Source: JALZAH01 sp051000755
GTDB taxonomy: Bacteria > Actinomycetota > Acidimicrobiia > Acidimicrobiales > Palsa-688
Assembly: GCA_051000755.1 (NCBI GenBank)
Contig: JBPCNZ010000005.1
Location: forward strand, 3,799 to 67,798
DNA length: 64,000 nucleotides
Direction: 5' to 3'
Part shown: one piece after another, positions 16,549-25,765 of the stretch
Numbering within the stretch: position 1 is the stretch's first letter
How the letters are laid out: each line of letters starts with the position of its first letter
Position numbers and translations under genes: made by a program
Notes under the pieces: generated by a model
Told to the model about the DNA's origin: nothing
Seen by the model: only the letters and a program-made list of their open reading frames with translations
The model's database searches: none

Positions 16549-19500
16549 ATGTGCGGGATCGTCGCCGTCGTTGCTCGCCCCTCCAGGCGACCGGTCCCCG
16601 GGGCCACCGCCGTGGTCGAGGACCTGGGCGCGGCCTTGTGTCTGGCCGAAGGGGCCCGGGGGGACGGCGGGGGCGTCGACCTCGAAGCCCTGGGCTCGGC
16701 GGCACGGGCGGTCGAAACGGCGGACTCGGTCCTGCGCGGCCCTCCGGGCGTGGCCTGCCTGCTGGGCGGCGGAGGCGACGTGCTGCGCTCGGTGGCCGAG
16801 ATCTCCGAGCGAGCCGGCCTGGTCCTGGCCACCTTGGAGGCCGACCTGGATCAGGGCCGCGTCGAGGTCGGGCCGGTCGCCCAGGAGGCCCTCAACGCGG
16901 CCCTCGTGCGTCTGAAGGACGGTTGGTGGGCCGTAGGCCGCGACCGGGTCAACGCCGCTCGGGCCATAGCGGAACTGGCCGGGATGCACCTCGACGGCCC
17001 CCACCAGGGTGCCTCGGGTTCCTACGGCCCGGCCCCGACCGGCCCGGCCCTCGTGGCCCTGTGGTCCATTCAGGTCGCCCTGGCCGGCATCGACCGCCTC
17101 GAGGTCCGGGGCCGGGACTCGGCTGGCATCCATGTGCTCATCCACGGCCACGGGTTGGACCCCACCGACCCGGCGGTTGCTCCCCTTCTCGGGGCCCGGG
17201 TCCACGACCCGCTGTTCACGTCGCTGGCCGTGCGGGTCCCCGAAGGGTGCCTGAGCCTGGTCTACAAGGCCGCCGCCGAGATCGGTGAGTTGGGCGACAA
17301 CGTGGCCTCGTTGCGCACGGCGATCCGCTCCGACCCGCTCCTGGCCCTGGCCCTGGCTCAACCGGGAGCGGCGGCCACCGTGATCGGCCACACCCGCTGG
17401 GCCAGCGTGGGAATCATCTCCCAGGCGAATGCCCACCCCCTCAACTCGGAGGAGTTCGGCGGGGTGGCCGCCCCGTACGTCACCGCCGCCCTCAACGGGG
17501 ACGTGGACAACCACGCCATGCTCCGGTTGTCCGAGGCTCTGCGCCTTCCCGAGGAGGTGACCACCGATGCCAAGGTCGGGCCGGCCCTGATCTCCCACCG
17601 CTTGGCGGAGGGGGTGACGATGGAGGAGGCGTTCGCCTCCACGGTGGCCCGCTTCGAGGGGTCGGTCGCCGTCGTCGCCTCCGCGGCCGTCACCCCCGAC
17701 CAGGTGCATCTGGCCCTCAAGGGGTCGGGCCAGGGCATGTGCATCGGCCTCACCGAGGACGCTTTCGTCGTGACCAGCGAGCCCTACGGCCTGGTCGAGG
17801 AGACGTGCCGGTACGTGCGGATGGACGGCGAGACCACCGGAGGGCAGTACGCCGTCCTCGACCGGGCCGGAGCCGGGACCCTGGAGAGCATCGCCCTGGC
17901 CCGCTACGACCGGGCCCCGATCCGGCTCGGTGAGGGCGATGTCCGTGTCGCCGAGGTGACGACGAGAGACATCGACCGGGGCGGATTCCCCCATTTCCTC
18001 CTCAAGGAGATCTTCGAGGCGCCCAGGTCGTTCCGAAAGACCCTCAGGGGCCGGATCGTGGAGGCCGACGACGGATCCCTGATCGCCCGCCTGGGGGCCG
18101 ATACCCTCCCCCCCGCCCTGCTCGACGCCTGGTCCTCGGGCCGCATCACCGAGGTCCTGATCATCGGCCAGGGCACGGCTGCCGTCGCCGGGCAGGCCAC
18201 GGCAGCGGCCTTCTCCCGTTGCGTTCCCACCGTTGCCGTCCGCGCCCTCCCGGCCACCGAGCTGTCAGGCTTCGGCCTTCGCGACGACATGGCCGACACC
18301 CTCATCGTCGCCATCAGCCAGTCCGGCACCACGACCGACACCAACCGCACCGTGGATCTGGTCCGCAACCGCGGCGCCCACGTGGTGAGCGTCGTCAACC
18401 GGCGCAACAGCGATCTGGTCGCCAAGTCCCACGGCGTGCTCTACACCTCGGACGGGCGCGACGTGGAGATGAGTGTCGCCTCCACCAAGGCGTTCTACGC
18501 CCAGGTGGCGGCGGGCTGGCTGCTGGCCGCTGCTCTCGGCGCTACCGCCCGGGACGCCCGGGCCACGGGGGAGAACGCCGCCACGATCGGGTCCATCCTC
18601 GGCGCCCTGCGTGACATGCCCGAGGCTATGGAGCACGTCGTCCACGAGCAGGGGGCGGTGGCCAAGGTGGCCGCCTCCCTTGCCCCGTCCCGGCGGTACT
18701 GGGCGCTCGTCGGCAGCGGTCCCGACCGGGTGGCGGCGGCGGAGCTGCGGATCAAGCTGTCGGAGCTGTGCTACAAGGCGATCGCCGCCGATGTGATCGA
18801 GGACAAGAAGCACATCGACCTGTCCTCGGAGCCCCTGATCATCGTCTGCGCCGCGTCGCTGTCGGGTCCCAACGCCGCCGACGTGGCCAAAGAGGTCGCC
18901 ATCTACCGGGCCCACAAGGCGGCCCCGGTGGTCATCGCCCGCCGCAGCGAGGCCGAGCGCTTCTCGGTCGCCCTGGCGGTGATCGCCGTCGACGACGTCG
19001 ACCCGGACCTCGGGTTCGTGCTCTCGGCCATGGTGGGTCATCTCTTCGGTTACGAGGCGGCCCTGGCCATCGACGCCCAGGCCCGGCCGCTGCGGGCCGC
19101 CCGGGCCGCCATCGAGGCGGTCACGGGGGGCGAACTGACCTACGGGGCCGGTGTCCTCGAGGCCCTGGCCCCCCAGGTCGGACGGGTTGCCCAACCCTTC
19201 GTGGAGGGTCTCCGCTCCGGCGCCTACAACGGCACCCTGGAGGCGTCCACCGCGGTGGCCCTGGTGTCCCTGCTGCGCTACGCCTCCGGCCTGGTGCCCA
19301 TCGAGACCTATGAGCTGGAGTCCGGCAAGGTCGGCACCCCCGCCGCCGTGGTCGGCGATCTCCTCGTCGCTCTCACGGTCGGGATCGACGAGCTCACCCG
19401 ACCGGTCGACGCCATCAAGCACCAGGCCAAGACGGTCACGGTCGGCATCTCCCGCAGCGAGGACGAGCTGCTCGGGCTGCCCCTCGTCAAGCACACCCTC

Positions 19501-20034
19501 TCGGCCGGCGCCAGTCCTGACCGCCTCGGTTACCGGGCTCTGCGGACCCTCGGTGTCCTGGACCGGGCCGTGGCGGCGGTCACCGGCTACACCCGCTACC
19601 GGATACGGGAGAGCGCCACCACGGTGGTCCCCGTCATCGAGGTGGTCGACCAGGGCGGGATCGCCCTCAGCATCGGTTCCCGGACCCGGCGGGACCCGCG
19701 CCTGCGGGGGACCAAGCACCGGGCGGCCGACGAGCGCGAGGTCACCGTGGCCCGGGGCCGGCGCGACGGGCGGACCGTCGTCCTCGTCCCCGAAGTGGAG
19801 GCCAACGCCGTCGTGGGCATGACCCTGCTCCACGTGCGCTTCGCCGACTACCTCTCGGCGGCCGACGCCCGGGCCGTCCTGACCGGGTACCGAGGGCGCT
19901 ATTCGGCGCTGTCCGACGCCATCACCGAGACCGAGCCCACCGTCGACGACACCGTCTTGGGCCGGGTCCCGATCGTGGATCTGCTGACCGAGCCCGTCTA
20001 CGTCCTCGCGGAACGGTGGCGAACGCAGCGGTGA
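16549..20034 (+). CDS. glmS: giant glutamine-fructose-6-phosphate aminotransferase (GlmS-like)
   Basis: GlmS makes glucosamine 6-phosphate from fructose 6-phosphate and glutamine. Here the product is 1,161 residues against about 610 in the usual enzyme. The N-terminal nucleophile Cys2 is intact (MCGIVAVV). Then come about 150 unmatched residues before RGRDSAGI (near 188-195), and a longer than usual stretch before GHTRWAS (280-286) and NAHPLN. The isomerase half follows with two SIS domains: IGQGTAAVAGQ near 535, ISQSGTTTDTNR, STKAFYAQ, and a KH pair in the second domain. After the point where GlmS normally ends (VTV near 964) there are about 197 further residues without recognised motifs. 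The ATG at 16549 fixes the catalytic Cys2. Downstream genes nnr and alr overlap in series. Confidence 0.85.
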   Translation: MCGIVAVVARPSRRPVPGATAVVEDLGAALCLAEGARGDGGGVDLEALGSAARAVETADSVLRGPPGVACLLGGGGDVLRSVAEISERAGLVLATLEADLDQGRVEVGPVAQEALNAALVRLKDGWWAVGRDRVNAARAIAELAGMHLDGPHQGASGSYGPAPTGPALVALWSIQVALAGIDRLEVRGRDSAGIHVLIHGHGLDPTDPAVAPLLGARVHDPLFTSLAVRVPEGCLSLVYKAAAEIGELGDNVASLRTAIRSDPLLALALAQPGAAATVIGHTRWASVGIISQANAHPLNSEEFGGVAAPYVTAALNGDVDNHAMLRLSEALRLPEEVTTDAKVGPALISHRLAEGVTMEEAFASTVARFEGSVAVVASAAVTPDQVHLALKGSGQGMCIGLTEDAFVVTSEPYGLVEETCRYVRMDGETTGGQYAVLDRAGAGTLESIALARYDRAPIRLGEGDVRVAEVTTRDIDRGGFPHFLLKEIFEAPRSFRKTLRGRIVEADDGSLIARLGADTLPPALLDAWSSGRITEVLIIGQGTAAVAGQATAAAFSRCVPTVAVRALPATELSGFGLRDDMADTLIVAISQSGTTTDTNRTVDLVRNRGAHVVSVVNRRNSDLVAKSHGVLYTSDGRDVEMSVASTKAFYAQVAAGWLLAAALGATARDARATGENAATIGSILGALRDMPEAMEHVVHEQGAVAKVAASLAPSRRYWALVGSGPDRVAAAELRIKLSELCYKAIAADVIEDKKHIDLSSEPLIIVCAASLSGPNAADVAKEVAIYRAHKAAPVVIARRSEAERFSVALAVIAVDDVDPDLGFVLSAMVGHLFGYEAALAIDAQARPLRAARAAIEAVTGGELTYGAGVLEALAPQVGRVAQPFVEGLRSGAYNGTLEASTAVALVSLLRYASGLVPIETYELESGKVGTPAAVVGDLLVALTVGIDELTRPVDAIKHQAKTVTVGISRSEDELLGLPLVKHTLSAGASPDRLGYRALRTLGVLDRAVAAVTGYTRYRIRESATTVVPVIEVVDQGGIALSIGSRTRRDPRLRGTKHRAADEREVTVARGRRDGRTVVLVPEVEANAVVGMTLLHVRFADYLSAADARAVLTGYRGRYSALSDAITETEPTVDDTVLGRVPIVDLLTEPVYVLAERWRTQR

Positions 20035-21473
20035 TCCCTGTCGTCACCCCCGAGGAGATGGCCGGGGTCGACCGCTCCGCGTCCGAACCGGTCGAGGTCC
20101 TCGTGGCCAGAGCCGGCGCCGCCGTGGCTACCCAGGCGGTTGCCATGCTCCGGGCGTCGCCCCGCGGCCTGGTCTTCGGCGCCCGGGTGATCGTGGTTGC
20201 CGGACCGGGCAACAACGGGGCGGACGGCCGGGACGTGGCCCGCCGCCTGAGGTCCCGGGGGGCGGCCGTCACCGTCGTCGAGGCCAGCGCCGTGGCCGGT
20301 ACCACCCTGGCTCCCGCCGATCTGGTCATCGATGCCGCCTTCGGCACCGGTCTGTCCCGCCCCTACCGGCCCCCATCACTCGGCGGCGCCATGGTGCTGG
20401 CGGTCGACATCCCCTCGGGTGTCTCCGGGCTCACCGGCGCCGTGGTCGGCGGTGAAGACGGCGCCTTCGTCGACGCCACCGCCACGGTGACCTTCGCCGC
20501 TCTCAAGCCCGGCCTGGTGCTGGGGGCCGGAGCGGAGGCGGTCGGCGACCTGAACATCGTCGACATCGGCCTCGGTGCCGGCGTCGACGCTGTGGCCCGG
20601 GCCTGGATGATCACCGATGACGACGTGGCCCGGATCCCGCTGCGGGGCCACGACGCCCACAAGTGGCAGAGCGCCGTCCATGTCGTTGCCGGCTCACCGG
20701 GCATGAACGGCGCTCCCTGGTTGGTCTCCACCGCCGCCCTGCGTGCGGGCGCCGGCTACGTGCGCCTGGCCATCCCCGGGATGGCCGCGGGGGCCGCCGG
20801 TCTGCCCCCCGGCGAGGTGGTCAACGTCGATCTGCCGGCCGAGGGTTGGGACCGTACCGTCCTCGACGGCCTCGAGCGCTTCTCGTGCCTGGTCATCGGG
20901 CCTGGTCTGGGGGACACCGGACGGGATCCGGGTGGGGAGAGCGGGGCCGCCACCCCCGTCGGCCGGCTCCTGGCCGCCGCCCCCGTCCCGGCCGTGGTGG
21001 ACGCCGACGGTCTCAACGCCCTCGGATCGCTGGCCGCCGTCGCCGAGGTGACCTCGGCTCGTGCGTCGGCGTCCCACGACATCCCGCTGGTGCTCACCCC
21101 GCACGCGGGGGAGTTCGCCCGCCTCGTCGGTGACAGACCCGGACCGGACCGCCTGGCGTCGGCGCGCGCCGCGGCTGCCGCCAGCGGAGCGATCGTCCTG
21201 CTCAAGGGGTCCACCACCGTTGTCGCCCACCCTGACGGCCGGGTCCTCCTGAGCGACGCCGGTTCCTCCCGGCTGGCCACGGCCGGGACCGGCGACGTGC
21301 TCTCCGGGGTCATCGGGGGCCTGGTGGCCCGGGGGCTGGAGCCGTTCGTGGCCGCCGCCCTCGGTGCTCACATCCACGGGCGGGCCGCCGAGTTGGGACA
21401 CGCCGAGGGCCTGGTTGCATCCGACCTGCCCCCGCTGGTGTCCCTCTGGCTGTCGAACGCCGCTCGGCCGTGA
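20031..21473 (+). CDS. nnr: bifunctional NAD(P)H-hydrate epimerase / ADP-dependent dehydratase
   Basis: Repairs hydrated NADH and NADPH. The N-terminal YjeF_N half has VVAGPGNNGADGRDVARRL and LVIDAAFGTGLSRP; the C-terminal carbohydrate-kinase-like half has HKWQSAVHVVAGSPGMNGA, VIGPGLGDTG, LTPHAGEFARL, VLLKGSTTVVA and the nucleotide/catalytic segment LATAGTGDVLSGVIGGL. The GTG at 20031 overlaps the glmS stop as GTGA; an alternative GTG at 20016 would add five residues. It overlaps alr by 4 bases, the common Actinobacteria order nnr-alr. Confidence 0.94.
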   Translation: MIPVVTPEEMAGVDRSASEPVEVLVARAGAAVATQAVAMLRASPRGLVFGARVIVVAGPGNNGADGRDVARRLRSRGAAVTVVEASAVAGTTLAPADLVIDAAFGTGLSRPYRPPSLGGAMVLAVDIPSGVSGLTGAVVGGEDGAFVDATATVTFAALKPGLVLGAGAEAVGDLNIVDIGLGAGVDAVARAWMITDDDVARIPLRGHDAHKWQSAVHVVAGSPGMNGAPWLVSTAALRAGAGYVRLAIPGMAAGAAGLPPGEVVNVDLPAEGWDRTVLDGLERFSCLVIGPGLGDTGRDPGGESGAATPVGRLLAAAPVPAVVDADGLNALGSLAAVAEVTSARASASHDIPLVLTPHAGEFARLVGDRPGPDRLASARAAAAASGAIVLLKGSTTVVAHPDGRVLLSDAGSSRLATAGTGDVLSGVIGGLVARGLEPFVAAALGAHIHGRAAELGHAEGLVASDLPPLVSLWLSNAARP

Positions 21474-22645
21474 GCGTGGCCATCCCGCTGCCCCGCCACC
21501 GTTTCCGCCCGGCGTGGGCCGAGATCGATCTTGACGCCATCGCCGCCAATGCGGCCATCCTGGCTGCGATGGGCGCCCCGGCCGGGCTGTGCGCGGTGGT
21601 CAAGGCCGACGGCTACGGCCATGGCGCCGTCCCCGTGGCCCGGGCCGCCCGCCGCGGTGGAGCCGCCTGGCTGGGCGTGGCCCTGGTCGAGGAGGGTGTC
21701 GAGTTGCGCCAGGCTGGCCTGGACGGCCCCATCCTGGTGCTGTCCGAACCGACGCCCGGGGCCATGGCCGAGGTGGTGGCCCGGGACCTGACCCCGACCC
21801 TCTACACCGCAGCCGGAGTGGAATCCGCCACCGCCGAGGTGGGCCGGTCGGGCCGGTCGCGGCCCCTCGCCGTCCATGTGAAGGTCGACACCGGCATGCA
21901 CCGGGTGGGAGCGACGCCCGACGCGGCCGTGGCCCTGGCTCTCGACGTGGCCGCCCGACCCGAGCTCGAGCTGGGCGGCTTCTGGACCCATTTCGCCGTG
22001 GCTGACGAGATCGATGACCCTTACACGGCAGGCCAGATGGAGCGCTTCGAGGCCGCATCGGCTCGCCTCCGGGTGGCCGGGGTCGTTCCCCCGTTGTGCC
22101 ACGCGGCCAACTCGGCCGCCACCCTGTGGCATCCGGACGCCCGACTGGATCTGGTCCGTTGCGGGATCGCCCTCTACGGCCTGGCTCCGGCCGCGGCGGG
22201 GATCGGCGCTCCCGAGATGATCGGCTTGCGTCCCGCTCTGACCCTGCGGGCCCGAGTGTCGCACGTCAAGACGGTGGCCGCCGGCGAGCGCCTGTCCTAC
22301 GGGTTGCGCTACCGGCTGGAAGTGCCGTCGGTCGTGGCCACCGTGCCCATCGGTTACGCCGATGGCGTGCCCAGGATCCTGGCCGCGGCCGGAGGCGAGG
22401 TCCTCCTCGGCGGACGGCGCCGGCCCCTGGCCGGGACAGTCACCATGGACCAGATCCTGGTGGACTGTGGCCCCGACGGCCAGGGGGGCGCCGGCGTGGC
22501 GGTGGGCGACGACGTGGTGCTGCTCGGAGCTCAGGGCGACGAGCACATCGGGGCGTGGGAGTGGGCCAACCTGACCGGGACCATCTCCTACGAGATCGTC
22601 TGCGGCCTGAGCCAGCGGGTGCCCCGGATCTACCTGGGGGCCTGA
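21470..22645 (+). CDS. alr: alanine racemase
   Basis: PLP enzyme interconverting L- and D-alanine for peptidoglycan. 391 residues. The PLP lysine lies in CAVVKADGYGHGAVPVARAA (near residue 45). The second catalytic tyrosine region is seen in RLSYGLRYRLEVPSVVATVPIGYADG, and GTVTMDQILVDCG follows. The GTG start at 21470 overlaps the nnr stop. Immediately downstream is the alpha/beta hydrolase that often accompanies alr in Actinobacteria. Confidence 0.96.
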   Translation: MSVAIPLPRHRFRPAWAEIDLDAIAANAAILAAMGAPAGLCAVVKADGYGHGAVPVARAARRGGAAWLGVALVEEGVELRQAGLDGPILVLSEPTPGAMAEVVARDLTPTLYTAAGVESATAEVGRSGRSRPLAVHVKVDTGMHRVGATPDAAVALALDVAARPELELGGFWTHFAVADEIDDPYTAGQMERFEAASARLRVAGVVPPLCHAANSAATLWHPDARLDLVRCGIALYGLAPAAAGIGAPEMIGLRPALTLRARVSHVKTVAAGERLSYGLRYRLEVPSVVATVPIGYADGVPRILAAAGGEVLLGGRRRPLAGTVTMDQILVDCGPDGQGGAGVAVGDDVVLLGAQGDEHIGAWEWANLTGTISYEIVCGLSQRVPRIYLGA

Positions 22646-23658
22646 GTGGGCCGCAAGGGCATCGTCGGGCTGGTCCTGGCCGGCGCGGGCGTGGCCGGGG
22701 TCACCGGCGGGATCGTTGCCGAAAGGGCGATGATCCGGGCTCAGCGCCAACGTCCCGACCGGGTGGCCGGGGTGGACACCGGACTGCGACCCGACGTGAT
22801 CGGCCGGGTCCTCACCATGTCCGACGTGGCCGACTTCGGGTCCTCGAACAGGGGACCGGTCCAGCCATCGTCCTTCTCCACGGCATCACCCTGGCCGCCT
22901 CCATCTGGCACTTCCAGCTGCCGGAGCTGGCCGCCGCCGGGTACCGGGTGGTGGCCTACGACCAACGGGGCCACGGCGCCTCGACGGTCGGTCGGGAGGG
23001 CCTGACCCTGGACCGCCTGGCCGCCGACCTGGCCGAGGTGCTCGACGCCCTGGACCTGCGCCACGTCGTCCTGGTGGGCCACTCGATGGGGGGGATGGTC
23101 GCCCTGCGCTATCTGGCCGGCGATCGGGAGGCGGCCACCGGCCACGGCCGGATCGGGGCCCTGGCTCTGGTGGCCACGTCGGCCAACCCGGTGATCGGAA
23201 GTGGGATCCCGGGGGCGAGGGCCGTGATCGCCGCGGCCCGGCCGCTGCTGTCCCGGGCGGCCTGGGCCACCTCCCGGCTCCCCGGTCCGAGCCTCGGTGG
23301 CGGGGACCTGTCGTTCCTCCTGGCCCGGGTCACCTTCGGCGACGAACCCTCCACCAGCCAGGTGGCGCTGACCCGGGACATCACCGCCGCGGTGCCGGCC
23401 AGGGTGGCGGCCGAGCTGCTGAGCGAGATCGTCCGCTACGACGAGTTCACCACCCTCGACCGTCTCGATCTGCCGACGACGATCGTGGTGGGAACCAACG
23501 ACCTGATGACCCCGGTCCGCCATGCCCGGACCATGACCGACGTCATTGCCGGTGCCGATCTCGTCACCCTCGAGGGGTGCGGCCACATGGTGATGCTCGA
23601 ACGCCCCGAGGAGCTGGCCACCGCTCTGGAGAAGCTCGCAGGACGCGTCCTGCTATGA
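22646..23658 (+). pseudogene. alpha/beta hydrolase split by a frameshift
   Basis: A GTG directly after the alr stop (22646) opens a frame for an N-terminal membrane-anchor-like segment, GRKGIVGLVLAGAGVAGVTG and onwards to about residue 60. Homology-like sequence then continues in another frame from RVLEQGTGPAIVLLHG to the stop at 23658. That second part has no start codon before its first conserved motif, so it is not an independent gene. It keeps the nucleophile motif GHSMGG, an acid in VVGTNDLMTP and the histidine in EGCGHMVMLE. One missing base near 22820-22830 (for example GACGTGG from GACGGTGG) would explain it. Genuine decay and a consensus error are both possible. Its stop overlaps the next gene as ATGA. 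Confidence 0.82.
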
Positions 23659-24512
23659 CCGGGTTGACCGACATAAACGGGGTCCGTGTCGGTCACTGGA
23701 CCGATGCCGTCGGGCTGACCGGCTGCAGCGTGGTCCTGTTGCCCGTGGGCACGGTGGGGTCGGGTGAGGTCCGTGGCGGCGCACCAGGATCCAGGGAATG
23801 GGCCCTCCTCGATCCCGGCCGGGTCGTCGATGCCGTCGACGCCGTCGTGCTGACCGGTGGCTCGGCGTTCGGGCTGGCCGCCTGCGACGGGGTCATGGCC
23901 TGGTGCGAGGAACAAGGACGGGGGTGGCCGACGCCCGCAGGTCCGGTCCCCATCGTCGTGGGGCTGGTGATCTACGACCTCGCCAACGGGGACCCCTTGG
24001 CGCGCCCCGGCCGTCCCGAGGGCTATGGGGCCTGCCGTCAGGCGTCGGCGGGGCCGGTCCCCTCCGGCCGGCTCGGGGCCGGGACGGGAGCCACCGTCGG
24101 CAAGTGGCGAGGCCCGGCGGCCACCAGGCCCGGCGGTCTGGGCTCGGCCTCTGAGAGCGATGGTGATCTGATCGTGGCTGCCCTCGTCGCCGTCAACGCC
24201 ATCGGAGACATTCGACCGGCCGACGGTAACGCGGTGCCGTTGACGTCGTGGCCGATACCCCCCGAGGCGGGGACCAACACCACCATCGGGGTTGTCGTGA
24301 CCAACGCCGGATTGACCAAGCAGGACTGCCACCGGGTGGCCGCCAGCGCCCACGACGGCTTGGCTCGGGCCATCGAGCCGGTCCACCTGACGGGCGACGG
24401 CGACGCGTTCGTGGCCGCCGCCACCGGAGTCGTCGCGGCACCCGTCGACCAGGTGGCGTCACTGGCGGCGCGAGCGGTGGAAGTCGCCATCCGGCTGGCC
24501 GGCTCCGGCTGA
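23655..24512 (+). CDS. P1-family (DmpA/BapA-type) aminopeptidase
   Basis: 285-residue Ntn-hydrolase-like peptidase of family S58. The N-terminus TGLTDINGVRVGHWTD is diagnostic of the family, as are VVLTGGSAFGLAA and the autocleavage/nucleophile segment GTNTTIGVVVTNAGLTK. These enzymes self-cleave before a Ser/Thr and remove N-terminal D- or beta-amino residues or small amides; the substrate here is unknown. The ATG overlaps the preceding stop (ATGA), so it belongs to the glmS-nnr-alr transcript. Its end overlaps the end of the minus-strand glycosyltransferase by 54 bp. Confidence 0.9.
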   Translation: MTGLTDINGVRVGHWTDAVGLTGCSVVLLPVGTVGSGEVRGGAPGSREWALLDPGRVVDAVDAVVLTGGSAFGLAACDGVMAWCEEQGRGWPTPAGPVPIVVGLVIYDLANGDPLARPGRPEGYGACRQASAGPVPSGRLGAGTGATVGKWRGPAATRPGGLGSASESDGDLIVAALVAVNAIGDIRPADGNAVPLTSWPIPPEAGTNTTIGVVVTNAGLTKQDCHRVAASAHDGLARAIEPVHLTGDGDAFVAAATGVVAAPVDQVASLAARAVEVAIRLAGSG

Positions 24513-25751
24513 CCGCCCCCCGAGTGGACTGAACAGTAGGGCCATACCGATGGGCAGGGCCAGGTCCATCGTCGCCCGGAGCCGGGGAGCGACAACCGTG
24601 AGGGCGCTGGGGAGAACCACGGCTGCCGCCAGCAGGAGCAGCAGGGTGGCGCGGGGGTCGCGACGGTGGCGCCAGAACCCCGCCAAACCGAGCACCAACG
24701 TCACATAGAAAAGGGGCAGGGTGTCGGTGCGGAAGCGGATGTTGCGCCCATCGCCCCGGTCGATGGTGTCGTTGGGAAGGACCTCGCCGAGGTGTCCGAC
24801 ATTGCTCAGGACGGTTTTGACGACGGAGCCGGGGTGGGTGATGGCGCCTCGCAGACCGCGCTCGACGAGCCTATGGTCCCAGGCGCCCTCGCCGATCAGG
24901 GAGGGTGGCAACCATGAGAACGCCGGATCGAGGACCGGGTCCACGAACCCTCCGCGAGCGATCGCCTCCGGCGAGTACATGGCCGACAGGTTGAAGCCGT
25001 TTGACGTGACGAGGGAGGGTGTGTGCAAGCGGATCTCGTTGCGCACGCTCCACGGTGCGACGATCACCGCGGCCGCCAGCACCGCGCGAAGGGCGACCCT
25101 CCATCCGACCCGCAGGTACAGGCAACCGGCGACGGCCACCAACAGGGCGGGCCCGGTCGGGCGGGTCAGGAGGAACAGGCCCGTGGCCGTTCCCGCCAGG
25201 ACCCAGTGCCGATCGATGAGGAACATGATGACAAGGAGGACCAACACCAGTCCCAGGGGCTCGCTGAGGGGGATGGCGTCGTTCGCCAGCAGCGACGGGG
25301 ACAACCCGACGAGCACCGCCGCCGCCAGCCCGGCTCGAGGCCCGGCGATCCTGGTCGTCAGTCGTTCTGCGAGGACGACGACCAGCGCTCCGAGCACCAC
25401 GTTCGCGGCCTGAGCCACAGCAAGGTGAACACCGAACACGTGGAACAAGCCGCCCAGCACCACCGGGTAGAGCGGGGGCCGGAAGGCCGTGGCATGGACG
25501 GCGGGTTGGAGGAAGGAGTCCGCCACGCCACGACCGGCCGCCACGTTGCGGGCCATCACGAAATACTGGTTGGCATCCCGCTGCGGTGAGTAGTGGCGGA
25601 GAAAGACCGCCCAATAGGCCAACTCGACGAGGATGGCCCCGGCCCCGAGGGGCAAGGGGCCGATCAGCGGGCGATTGCTCGCCAAGGGCTCCGCATCTCG
25701 ACGCGGCGCGTCGACCGGAGCGCCCGGACCAGGTTGGGTCAACTCCGCCAC
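24459..25751 (-). CDS. GT-C fold (ArnT/PMT-like) membrane glycosyltransferase
   Basis: About 430 residues with some ten hydrophobic helices. The first periplasmic loop holds the acidic GT-C signature region HYSPQRDANQYFVMARNVAAG followed by FRPPLYPVVLG, as in lipid-linked-sugar transferases of the GT39/GT83 group. The acceptor is unknown. The GTG at 25749-25751 is chosen because it lies just after the stop of the upstream regulator gene; the open frame extends further into that gene. Third gene of a minus-strand set with an ECF sigma factor and its membrane partner, which suggests envelope-stress-type control. Confidence 0.72.
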   Translation of the reverse strand: MAELTQPGPGAPVDAPRRDAEPLASNRPLIGPLPLGAGAILVELAYWAVFLRHYSPQRDANQYFVMARNVAAGRGVADSFLQPAVHATAFRPPLYPVVLGGLFHVFGVHLAVAQAANVVLGALVVVLAERLTTRIAGPRAGLAAAVLVGLSPSLLANDAIPLSEPLGLVLVLLVIMFLIDRHWVLAGTATGLFLLTRPTGPALLVAVAGCLYLRVGWRVALRAVLAAAVIVAPWSVRNEIRLHTPSLVTSNGFNLSAMYSPEAIARGGFVDPVLDPAFSWLPPSLIGEGAWDHRLVERGLRGAITHPGSVVKTVLSNVGHLGEVLPNDTIDRGDGRNIRFRTDTLPLFYVTLVLGLAGFWRHRRDPRATLLLLLAAAVVLPSALTVVAPRLRATMDLALPIGMALLFSPLGGRSAGAGQPDGDFHRSRRQ

Positions 25752-25765
25752 CGCGCCCTCACCTC

